Shown piece by piece: positions 13,991 through 19,664 of a stretch of 19,664 nucleotides of DNA (position 1 is its first letter; every line of letters starts with the position of its first letter). The notes under the pieces are model-generated. The model saw only the letters and a program-made list of their open reading frames with translations, made no database searches and was not told where the DNA came from. Made by a program: the position numbers and the translations under genes. This DNA comes from JBIOYL01 sp044870185. GTDB taxonomy: Bacteria; Actinomycetota; CALGFH01. The stretch is from NCBI GenBank assembly GCA_044870185.1, contig JBIOYL010000469.1, forward strand, positions 1 to 19,664, in the 5' to 3' direction.

Positions 13991-14024
13991 CCCGGGGGCC
14001 GCCACCTGCCCAGCTGCCCCCGGG
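13991..14024 (+). terminator. hairpin downstream of the GH3 gene
   Basis: A 9-bp perfect stem (CCCGGGGGC at 13991-13999, GCCCCCGGG at 14016-14024) with a 16-nt loop lies 23 nt after the GH3 stop. There is no T tract, so it is an I-shaped terminator candidate only. The arm matches the palindrome at 11301-11316. Confidence 0.4.
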
Positions 14025-14038
14025 CCCGGCCGCCCGAC

Positions 14039-14044
14039 TACCAT
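14039..14044 (+). promoter_or_regulatory. -10 element for a leaderless helicase transcript
   Basis: TACCAT fits TANNNT and ends exactly 6 nt before the helicase GTG (14051), so the predicted start is the G of the start codon. No -35 match and no ribosome-binding site are present, as is usual for leaderless actinobacterial genes. Confidence 0.4.
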
Positions 14045-14050
14045 GGGCGC

Positions 14051-16609
14051 GTGGCCGACCCGAAGACGCTGGTCGAAGACCTCACCGGCGATCCCGACTA
14101 CCGCGGGCAGCTCGTCCACGTCGAGGAGCTGCCCGCCCGCCCGGCACGCCTGGCCGGCCTGCCCGACGACCTGCCCGAGCTGCTGCTCGGCCGGCTGCGG
14201 GCCCGCGGCATCACCAGCCTGTGGACCCATCAGGCCGAGGCGATCGCCCTGGCCCGCTCGGGCAGCCATGTGATCGTGGCGACGGGCACCGCGTCGGGCA
14301 AGAGCCTGTGCTACCAGCTCCCGGTCTTCGAGGCGCTCCTCGGCGGCGGCCCCCAGGCCGGTGGCGGGCCCCGGACCGGCGGCGGCACCCAGACCGGCGG
14401 CGGCCCCCGGACCGGCGGCGGCCGGCAGGCAGGCGGCCAGCGGCCCAGGGGCAGCCAGCGGACGGCCCTGTACCTGTCCCCGACCAAGGCGCTCGCCCAG
14501 GACCAGCTCCGCTCGGTCCGGTCGTTCGCGCTGGCCGGCGTGCGGGCGGCCACCTACGACGGCGACACCCCGACCGCGGAGCGGGCGCTGGTGCGCCGCA
14601 CCGCCAACCTCGTCCTGACCAACCCCGACATGCTCCACCAAGGCATCCTGCCCGCCCACGAGCGCTGGGCGGGGTTCCTGGCCCGCCTGGCCTACGTCGT
14701 GGTGGACGAGGCGCACACGCTCCGCGGCGTGTTCGGGTCGCACGTGGCCGCCGTGCTGCGGCGGCTGCGCCGGCTGGCCGGCCGCTACGGCGCCCGGCCG
14801 GCGTTCGTCCTCGCCTCGGCGACGCTCGGCAACCCGGCCGAGCTCGCCGCCCGCCTGACCGGCCTGGACGTGGCGGCGGTCGACCGGGACGGCTCCCCGC
14901 GCGGGCCGGTGACCTTCGCGCTGTGGGAGCCGCCGCTACTGGACGAGGTGAGCGGCCTGCGGCGCAGCACCAACGTCGAGGCGGCCGCCTGGCTCGCCAC
15001 CGGAGCGGAGGCGGGCGTGCGGAGCCTGTGCTTCACGCGCTCGCGCAAGGCGGCCGAGCTGGTCGCCACCTACGCCCGCCGGCGCGTGGCCGCCGCCGAC
15101 CGGTCGCTCGCCGGACGGATCCGCGCCTACCGGGCCGGCTACCTGGCCGAGGAGCGGCGCGAGCTGGAACGCGGCCTGGTGTCGGGCCGGCTGCTCGGCG
15201 TCGCGGCGACCAACGCGCTCGAGCTCGGCATGGACATCGGCGGGCTGGATGCGGTGGTCATGACCGGCTTTCCGGGCACGGTCGCCTCGATGTGGCAGCA
15301 GGTCGGCCGGGCCGGCCGGCAGGGGGGCGCATCCCTGGCCGTGCTCATCGGGGCGGACGACCCGCTCGACTTCTACCTGCTCCACCACCCGGACGACCTG
15401 TTCGGCCGGCCCCACGAGGCCGCGCTGCTCGACCCGGCCAACCCCTACGTGCTCGCCCCCCACCTGCTGTGCGCGGCCTACGAGGCGCCGCTCGGCGAGC
15501 AGGACTTCGCGCTGTTCGGCCCGCCGTCGCGACAGGTCGCGGCGGCGCTCGAGGCGGAGGGCGCCTTGCGCCGCCGGCGCGACGGGCTGCGGGCCGCCTC
15601 GGGCCGCTCGCCGGCCGCCGACATCGACCTGCGCAACGTCGGCGGCGCGCCCGTGACCATCGTCGCCGCCGACTCCGGGCAGGTCATCGGCACGGTGGAC
15701 CGGGCCAGGGCCACCTCGACCGTGCACCCCGGCGCCGTCTACCTGCACCAGGGCGAGTCCTGGCAGGTGGTCGAGCTGGACCTCGGCGCGGGCGCGGCCC
15801 TCGTCCAGCCGGCCAAGGCCGACGAGTACACCCAAGCCCGCCGCGACACCGACATCGAGGTGGTCGAGCCGCTCCGGCACGTCGAGCTGGACCGCTGCGG
15901 CCTGTGGCTGGGCCGCGTGGCCGTGACCGACCGGGTCGTCGGCTACGAGCGCCGGCGGGTCGGCTCCGGTGAGCTGCTCGGCTACGACGACCTCGACCTG
16001 CCCCCGAGCGAGCTGGTCACCATCGCCTACTGGTACACCCTCTCGCCCGGGCTGCTGGCGGCCGCGCGGCTGGAGTCCAGGGACGTTCCCGGCGCCGCCC
16101 ATGCCGCCGAGCACGCCCAGATCGGCCTGCTGCCGCTCATCGCCATGTGCGACCGCTGGGACATCGGCGGGGTGTCGACGGCCTGGCATCCCGACACCGG
16201 GGCGGCCACGATCTTCGTCTACGACGGCCATCCGGGCGGGGCCGGGATCACCGAGCGCGGCTACGAGCTGGCCGCCCGGCACCTGCGCTCGACCCGGGAC
16301 ACGGTCCAAAGCTGCCCGTGCGAGACCGGCTGCCCGTCGTGTGTCCAGTCCCCGAAATGTGGCAACGGCAACCACCCGCTGGACAAGGCGGGCAGTGTCC
16401 GCCTGCTCGACGAGCTGCTCGCCGACCTCACCGGCCGGCCTGCCCTCCCCGGCCGGCCTGCCCCCGGGGTGCCGGTGCCGGTCCGATCGGGCGGGGCCGC
16501 TCCCAAGGCGCCTGGGCCGGTCCCGTCGGGGCGGGCTGCCCCCGGGGTGCCGATCCGGCCTGGGGGGGCCGCCGGAGCCGGTCCGGGCCAGGGCGAACGG
16601 AGCCGCTGA
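14051..16609 (+). CDS. DEAH-box DNA helicase with DUF1998/MrfA-like zinc cluster (helicase/secretion-neighbourhood type)
   Basis: An 852-residue superfamily 2 helicase. It has a Q-motif-like ITSLWTHQAEAI, motif I ATGTASGKS (K84), motif Ia SPTKALAQDQ, motif II DEAH (219-222), SAT and QQVGRAGRQG (about 416-425). A MrfA/YprA-type C-terminal cluster has C755, C757, C761, C764 and C770. Relatives (TIGR03817 family, B. subtilis MrfA, mycobacterial SftH-like proteins) translocate on DNA and act in repair. Two oddities are a Gly-rich 40-residue insertion (98-137) between motifs I and Ia, and a Pro/Gly-rich tail of about 58 residues. The GTG is chosen because the recognisable N-terminus (VADPKTLVEDL) starts there. 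The gene normally borders the tad cluster, as here. Confidence 0.95.
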   Translation: MADPKTLVEDLTGDPDYRGQLVHVEELPARPARLAGLPDDLPELLLGRLRARGITSLWTHQAEAIALARSGSHVIVATGTASGKSLCYQLPVFEALLGGGPQAGGGPRTGGGTQTGGGPRTGGGRQAGGQRPRGSQRTALYLSPTKALAQDQLRSVRSFALAGVRAATYDGDTPTAERALVRRTANLVLTNPDMLHQGILPAHERWAGFLARLAYVVVDEAHTLRGVFGSHVAAVLRRLRRLAGRYGARPAFVLASATLGNPAELAARLTGLDVAAVDRDGSPRGPVTFALWEPPLLDEVSGLRRSTNVEAAAWLATGAEAGVRSLCFTRSRKAAELVATYARRRVAAADRSLAGRIRAYRAGYLAEERRELERGLVSGRLLGVAATNALELGMDIGGLDAVVMTGFPGTVASMWQQVGRAGRQGGASLAVLIGADDPLDFYLLHHPDDLFGRPHEAALLDPANPYVLAPHLLCAAYEAPLGEQDFALFGPPSRQVAAALEAEGALRRRRDGLRAASGRSPAADIDLRNVGGAPVTIVAADSGQVIGTVDRARATSTVHPGAVYLHQGESWQVVELDLGAGAALVQPAKADEYTQARRDTDIEVVEPLRHVELDRCGLWLGRVAVTDRVVGYERRRVGSGELLGYDDLDLPPSELVTIAYWYTLSPGLLAAARLESRDVPGAAHAAEHAQIGLLPLIAMCDRWDIGGVSTAWHPDTGAATIFVYDGHPGGAGITERGYELAARHLRSTRDTVQSCPCETGCPSCVQSPKCGNGNHPLDKAGSVRLLDELLADLTGRPALPGRPAPGVPVPVRSGGAAPKAPGPVPSGRAAPGVPIRPGGAAGAGPGQGERSR
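14342..14431 (+). repeat. 18-bp minisatellite inside the helicase core
   Basis: Five in-frame 18-bp units encode GGGPQA, GGGPRT, GGGTQT, GGGPRT and GGGRQA, followed by a degenerate GGQRPRG. The insertion lies in the surface loop between ATPase motifs I and Ia, where family members usually have only a short turn. It should be a flexible linker that does not destroy the fold. Confidence 0.85.
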
Positions 16610-16642
16610 GTGGCACGGCCTGGAGCAGCCCCGCCAGGTGCT

Positions 16643-16738
16643 CCCCGGTCCGGGGAAGGACCCGCTCCCCGGCCCGATGAAGGACCCGCTCCCCGGCCCG
16701 GGGAAGGGTCCGCCCCCCCGGTCCGGGGAGGCACCGCC
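16643..16738. repeat. 24-bp tandem repeat before the LOG-like domain
   Basis: Four units start at 16643, 16667, 16691 and 16716 (the last displaced by one extra C). The consensus resembles CCCCGGYCCGGGGAAGGACC plus four bases. Read in the frame of the downstream gene, the units give LPGPGKDP, LPGPMKDP, LPGPGKGP and PPRSGEAP. CCCCGGTCCGGGG arms can form hairpins, so the block could alternatively be untranslated structure between the helicase and the next gene. Confidence 0.75.
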
Positions 16739-17210
16739 GTACATCGGTGTCGCCGGCGCCTCCGAGACCACGAAGGAGGTGCTCGATGAGGCCGAGGCCC
16801 TCGGGCGGCGGCTCGCCGAGCAAGGCGCCGTCGTGATCTGCGGCGGCGGCGGCGGGGTCATGACCGCGGTCTGCCGGGGCGCGCAGGCCGCCGGCGGCCT
16901 CACGGTGGGCCTGCTGCCCGGCGGCGACCGCCGGTCCGGCAACCCCGCGCTCGGCGTTGCGCTGCCCACCGGCCTCGGCGAGGGCCGCAACGTCCTGCTC
17001 GTGCGGGCCAGCGACGCGCTCGTCGCCGTGGGTGGCGGATACGGGACGCTGTCGGAGATCGCGTTGGCCCTGCGCACGGGCGTGCCGGTGGTGGGGCTGC
17101 GCACCTGGGGGCTCCAGCTCGAGGGCCGGCTGGTCGACGCCTTCCCGGTCGCGGAGGACGCCGCCGCCGCCGCACGGCTGGCGCTGGAGGCCGCCCGCCG
17201 CCGCACCTGA
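16677..17210 (+). CDS. TIGR00725-family LOG-like Rossmann-fold protein
   Basis: About 177 residues. The domain begins at PYIGVAGASE and contains GAVVICGGGGGVMTAVCRGA, PTGLGEGRNVLLVRASDALVAVGG and GGYGTLSEIALAL, the glycine-rich nucleotide-binding pattern of the LOG/lysine-decarboxylase-like superfamily. The usual PGGxGTxxE phosphoribohydrolase signature appears as VGGGYGTLSE, so cytokinin-nucleotide hydrolysis is possible but unproven; the TIGR00725 subgroup has no firm function. The start is uncertain. ATG 16677 adds a repetitive 20-residue leader; in-frame GTG 16638 is an alternative; neither has an ideal ribosome-binding site. It follows the helicase by 67 nt and may be read from the same transcript. 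Confidence 0.85.
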   Translation: MKDPLPGPGKGPPPRSGEAPPYIGVAGASETTKEVLDEAEALGRRLAEQGAVVICGGGGGVMTAVCRGAQAAGGLTVGLLPGGDRRSGNPALGVALPTGLGEGRNVLLVRASDALVAVGGGYGTLSEIALALRTGVPVVGLRTWGLQLEGRLVDAFPVAEDAAAAARLALEAARRRT

Positions 17211-17318
17211 TCCATGCCAGATGTTCCTGGCCGGCTTGGGTCGCTTCGTTTGACGGCCATGGCACAGGGAATGGAAGGATTGCAGGGATCTTGCGACACG
17301 ATCGAGATGGAGGCAGCC

Positions 17319-17819
17319 ATGGCAGTGCTCTTCCTGCTTCTCGCCATCGCATGTGGCGTCGTGGCTGGCGACGCGCTGCTCGAGAACCGCACGCTCACCA
17401 CCTTCACGCTGTTCGGACAGTCGACCGGCGGGTTCACCGCCGGTGTGGTGATGGTCGGCTTCGCGGCGCTCGGGTTCGTCGCCGCCCTGCTGCTGGTCCT
17501 GTCGAGCACGTCGAGCCACAAGCGCCGGGTCAGGCGGAAGGAGCTCCGCGTCGCACGGAAGGAGGCCGACCGCCGGATCGCCGGCCTGGAGCGCGAGAAC
17601 CAGACCCTACGCAGCGAGCTTGCCCGCCGCGACCAGGCCGGTCGTCAGGTCGACGTGCCCGACCGCACGATGGCCGAAGAGCGCACCCTTGCCGAGGACC
17701 AGACCGGGCCGGCCGCCGCCGACCAGACGGTGACCAGCACGATGACCGGCGAGCGCACAGCCGTGCCGGTCGCCGAGGAGCGGCGCACCTCCGGGCCAGT
17801 CCAGACGACGCCGCGATGA
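17319..17819 (+). CDS. small two-helix membrane protein with coiled-coil-like tail
   Basis: A 166-residue protein from an ATG with GGAGG 5 nt upstream (17309-17313). Two hydrophobic helices (residues about 3-20 and 38-60) enclose a short loop with ENRTLTTFTLFGQSTGG. A basic stretch (SHKRRVRRKELRVARKEADRR in part) and a heptad-like helix (IAGLERENQTLRSELARRD) follow, then a polar disordered tail rich in Thr, Asp and Glu. By the positive-inside rule the tail should be cytoplasmic. I do not recognise a family, though the layout recalls LapA-type small membrane proteins. A TTGACG at 17250 could be a -35, but the nearest -10-like AAGGAT is 19 nt away. It is the last gene of the plus-strand run. 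Confidence 0.8.
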   Translation: MAVLFLLLAIACGVVAGDALLENRTLTTFTLFGQSTGGFTAGVVMVGFAALGFVAALLLVLSSTSSHKRRVRRKELRVARKEADRRIAGLERENQTLRSELARRDQAGRQVDVPDRTMAEERTLAEDQTGPAAADQTVTSTMTGERTAVPVAEERRTSGPVQTTPR

Positions 17820-17909
17820 GCCGGTAGACGTCGAAGCGGACCCGGCGACCGGACCGCGCCGCGGGCGGCCGGCGGGGCAGCCACCCAGGTGACGGCCGCC
17901 CTGCCGAAG

Positions 17910-17940
17910 CGAGCGGGACCCGGGCCCGGGGTCCCGCTCG
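17910..17940. terminator. bidirectional terminator hairpin between convergent genes
   Basis: A 12-bp perfect stem (CGAGCGGGACCC at 17910-17921 with its complement at 17929-17940) closes a 7-nt GC loop. It lies 90 nt after the membrane-protein stop and 123 nt after the tad operon stop on the other strand. There is no T tract on either side. The remaining interval 17820-18063 has no recognisable gene. Confidence 0.6.
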
Positions 17941-18063
17941 CCGCATCCAAGCCCAGATGTGGGTCTGCTCCCAAAGCCATCGCAGAGCAGATACGCTTCT
18001 GCCTCCGGCTTGGCTTCTGCACCAGGACGCTTCGCTTGAGCCGTCGTGGAAGCTGGCCACCCA

Positions 18064-18675
18064 TCACTGGCGCAGGGTGCGTGGCTGGTGGGTCGCGAGC
18101 TCGTCGCCCGATAGGCTCGCCGGCCTGGGCGGTCCCGCCGCCGGAGGGTCGAGGCTGGGCAGGACCGCACGGGCACGAGCGGTCAGCCTGACCCCAGCGA
18201 TAGCCGGTGGGAGTGCCACGGTCAGGCGGACGGTGACGAGCGCCTGCCGGACCGAGCATGCGCAGGCTGTCAGCTCGGCGCCGTTCGCCGACGCGATCAG
18301 GCTCGCCCGCCCCGTCGACGTGTCGGCGCCCGAGGTCAGCGCAGCCAGTGCCGCGAGATCCGCCGCCGCCTGCGCCCTCGCCCGGGCGGCAGCCAGCACC
18401 CCGACGTCGAGCGAGGCGATGCCCGCAACGAGCAGAACGATCGCCAACGCCAGGCCGACCAGGACCGCCGACCCCTGCTCGTCCTGCCCAAGCGCGATGG
18501 GCAGGCGCGTCACCGGCGGACCGGCGGCGGACTGCGGGACTGGGGATGGCGGGGCCGGCGGCTCCTCGCCCAAGGCGTCGCTGTCGTCGTGACTCCTCCC
18601 CCTCCGTTCGGAGAGGGCTTCTCGCCACCGATTCCTGTGCCGCCCGAAGGCGGCAGTCCCTCGGTGCATTCTCAT
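18064..18675 (-). CDS. TadE/TadG-like pilus-assembly protein (helicase/secretion-neighbourhood type)
   Basis: A 203-residue protein. The core DEQGSAVLVGLALAIVLLVA then SLDVGVLAAARARAQAAADLAALAAL is the TadE/TadG-type N-terminal membrane helix followed by the amphipathic helix of pseudopilin-like Tad proteins, matching the TIGR03816 family found next to DECH-type helicases. These proteins are thought to be minor pilins or assembly factors of Flp/Tad pili. The ATG overlaps the upstream TadE stop (ATGA), implying translational coupling. About 65 residues before the membrane segment are hydrophilic and Arg/Pro-rich, longer than expected for the family; an in-frame GTG near VTRLPIAL is an alternative start. 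Two Cys form an ACACSV motif. Confidence 0.85.
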   Translation of the reverse strand: MRMHRGTAAFGRHRNRWREALSERRGRSHDDSDALGEEPPAPPSPVPQSAAGPPVTRLPIALGQDEQGSAVLVGLALAIVLLVAGIASLDVGVLAAARARAQAAADLAALAALTSGADTSTGRASLIASANGAELTACACSVRQALVTVRLTVALPPAIAGVRLTARARAVLPSLDPPAAGPPRPASLSGDELATHQPRTLRQ

Positions 18676-19055
18676 GGCCCGGCCGGAGGCGGTGGACTGC
18701 CGGGTTCGACCGCGGCGACCGCCGCCGCGTGGACGACGACCGCCGGCAGGGCGGGCAGCAGGCGGACGGGCAGCCGCACCGCGACCCGCATCCGCCCACC
18801 CGACGGGCCGCTCACATCGACCTGGGCTGCCCGGCCGGGCGGGAGGGCTGCCCGGACGGCTTCGGCGGCCCGCGGCGGGCTGGCGCTGAGGGCTGCCTCC
18901 CGCGCCCCCTCGCGCGCAGCACCCTGCGCGAGCACCTGGTCGCGTGCGACCGCGATCACACCGACCAGCCCGACGGTGAGCACCACGAGGATCGGGATGG
19001 CCGCGGCCAGCTCCACCGTCGCCGACCCCTCGTCGGCGCGCGTGCTCCGGGCCAC
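18672..19055 (-). CDS. TadE-like minor pilin
   Basis: A 127-residue protein. DEGSATVELAAAIPILVVLT followed by VGLVGVIAVARDQVLAQGAAREGAREAAL is the TadE (PF07811-like) signature, with the pseudopilin-type Glu after the small residues. A periplasmic-type domain with strands MRVAVRLPVRLLP follows. TadE proteins are co-processed with the Flp pilin and help assemble the pilus. The GTG at 19055 is chosen because it lies 2 nt after the pilin-like stop and just before RADEGSATVEL; TTG at 19061 is an alternative. It overlaps the next TadE-like gene by 4 nt. The operon's usual upstream members (tadA/B/C) are absent from the window, with foreign-looking DNA in their place. Confidence 0.87.
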   Translation of the reverse strand: MARSTRADEGSATVELAAAIPILVVLTVGLVGVIAVARDQVLAQGAAREGAREAALSASPPRAAEAVRAALPPGRAAQVDVSGPSGGRMRVAVRLPVRLLPALPAVVVHAAAVAAVEPGSPPPPAGP

Positions 19056-19057
19056 GG

Positions 19058-19201
19058 TCAACCGATCCCGAACAGCGAACGGACCTGCCGGAGCACGGCG
19101 TTCAGCAAGCCGGCGACCGCGCCTCCCCGAGCCCAGGCCAGGGCAAGCGCCGCGATCGTGGCCGCAACGGCAGCTATCAAACTTAGACCGTAATAGCGCC
19201 C
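19058..19201 (-). pseudogene. 3' remnant of a Flp-like pilin gene
   Basis: The minus strand encodes YGLSLIAAVAATIAALALAW then ARGGAVAGLLNAVLRQVRSLFGIG and a stop, the hydrophobic helix and short tail expected of a small Flp/DUF4244-type pilin, placed exactly where the pilin should precede TadE. Upstream, the frame meets TGA (19204-19202), leaving no ATG or GTG, no prepilin-peptidase leader and no GxxxxEY site. Only a TTG inside the helix could start it. The break coincides with the change to low-GC sequence, so the 5' half appears replaced. The pilin call rests on position and hydrophobic pattern. A very short intact gene cannot be fully excluded. Confidence 0.5.
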
Positions 19202-19474
19202 TCACGTTCCACGATGCAGACCCCATTGTAAACGGTTATTCTGGCGACCTCACAAGTCACACAGCTATGACCAATCTATGGCCCTCTACCAGCACAAACG
19301 CCTAGAACTCCCTAACATGAACCTCACTCGCCTCAACGCTTTACCACTCCTTCAGCACCACGCTCTACCTTCATTGCCACCACACCTTCGTGCTATCCTC
19401 AAGCCAATTCCAAGGCACTACACATCCGCATCTGCGATGCCCGTGTGCGCGGTAGTCCCGGGAGGGAGCGAGGG
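19202..19474. other. low-GC, strongly skewed non-coding segment at the mobile-element boundary
   Basis: A hand count of 19201-19440 gives 33 G and 92 C (52% GC, skew about -0.47), against a far more GC-rich window. No reading frame resembles a protein; the longest plus-strand one (from 19278) has no recognisable motif. A 5-bp inverted repeat GCATC-TGC-GATGC (19428-19440) and a -10-like TATCCT (19394-19399) precede the relaxase gene. The segment could contain an origin of transfer, a structured RNA on the G-rich minus strand, or assembly junk. Confidence 0.5.
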
Positions 19475-19664
19475 TTGGCGCTGCCGGTGAAGGCGCTCAA
19501 GGTCGGCCAGGAGAGCTACTGGCTCGACCAGATCGCCAAAGACCGCGAGGAGTACTTCTCCGGCCGCGGCGAGTCACCAGGGCGGTTCATCGGTGGGGAC
19601 GCCGCCGCGAGAAGGCTCGAGGGGGAGGCCTCGGCCGAGCAGGTGCAGGCGATGTTCCGTGGGC
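19475..19664 (+). CDS. MobF/TrwC-type conjugative relaxase, N-terminal part (cut by window end)
   Basis: 63 residues are visible: KVGQESYWLDQIAKDREEYF then SGRGESPGRFIGGDAAARRL and EGEASAEQVQAMFRG. This matches the start of TrwC/TraI relaxases, where the catalytic Tyr lies in an SYY-type motif (here SYW) and a second Tyr follows in DYY (here EYF), then GxGEAPGxW and GLxGEV. These enzymes nick one strand at the origin of transfer and lead it into the recipient cell; full-length members also carry a helicase. The TTG start has GGAGG 9 nt upstream (19461-19465); GTG 19487 is an alternative. The gene signals a plasmid or integrative conjugative element next to the tad operon. Confidence 0.82.
   Translation, partial: MALPVKALKVGQESYWLDQIAKDREEYFSGRGESPGRFIGGDAAARRLEGEASAEQVQAMFRG

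Noticed and set aside
14342..14431. CRISPR-like or protein-binding repeat array
   Set aside because: The units are directly adjacent without spacers, in frame with the helicase, and encode a Gly-rich linker. No CRISPR array was seen anywhere in the window.
19250..19275. Similarity of TCACACAGCTATGACCA to a cloning-vector lacZ segment lacking one short internal repeat
   Set aside because: The match is only about 17 nt and the flanks are not vector-like. It is kept only as a reason to check the assembly here.
19278..19490. A 70-codon plus-strand frame in the low-GC segment
   Set aside because: No family resemblance and no ribosome-binding site. It overlaps the start of the relaxase gene in another frame.

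Overview
The window reads as the chromosome of a very GC-rich actinomycete (phylum Actinomycetota). Start codons include GTG and TTG, promoters have the actinobacterial form TTGNCN-17-TANNNT, and the gene order matches from memory two well-known loci: the Streptomyces coelicolor topA/tmk...hppA-SCO3548-bldG-SCO3550 region and the Mycobacterium tuberculosis Rv3644c-Rv3660c region (holB, topA, helicase, tad genes). TopA carries four C-terminal zinc ribbons, which Mycobacterium TopA lacks. Together with a lineage-specific insertion of cell-wall and glycosidase genes, this suggests a lineage outside the best-studied orders. I cannot name the class.

Layout. 1-1560 is a less GC-rich accessory edge. 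It holds a tRNA-Thr(CGT) with a good promoter, a DUF6941-type gene on the minus strand, and a divergent BrnT-like toxin / ribbon-helix-helix antitoxin pair on the plus strand. The two sides share a symmetric control region (793-866). 1695-5817 is a minus-strand replication cluster transcribed topA -> tmk -> holB. 6017-9462 is a second minus-strand block, bldG (anti-sigma antagonist) -> SCO3548-type anti-sigma kinase -> hppA (K+-independent H+-pyrophosphatase). 9691-17819 is a long plus-strand run: lipoprotein, LCP (LytR-CpsA-Psr) protein, secreted GH3 beta-glucosidase, DEAH/MrfA-like helicase, a LOG-like TIGR00725 protein and a small membrane protein with a coiled-coil-like tail. A strong hairpin (17910-17940) separates this run from the converging tad pilus genes (two TadE-like genes and the 3' end of a pilin-like gene, minus strand, 18064-19201).

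The right edge is the most unusual part. The pilin-like gene loses its 5' end where the sequence changes abruptly to about 52% GC with extreme strand asymmetry (33 G against 92 C in 240 nt, counted by hand at 19201-19440). Directly beyond it starts a MobF/TrwC-type conjugative relaxase (19475 onward, cut by the window end). This looks like a mobile-element boundary that has broken the tad operon, although an assembly chimera must be excluded.

A second theme is short GC-rich tandem repeats of 18-36 bp in or beside five different loci between 8601 and 16738, including an 18-bp repeat inserted inside the helicase core. No wholly new system can be proven from the sequence alone. The best candidates for follow-up are the symmetric switch at 793-866, the relaxase/low-GC junction, and the mirrored bldG/lipoprotein promoters with a 20-bp palindrome in the bldG leader.
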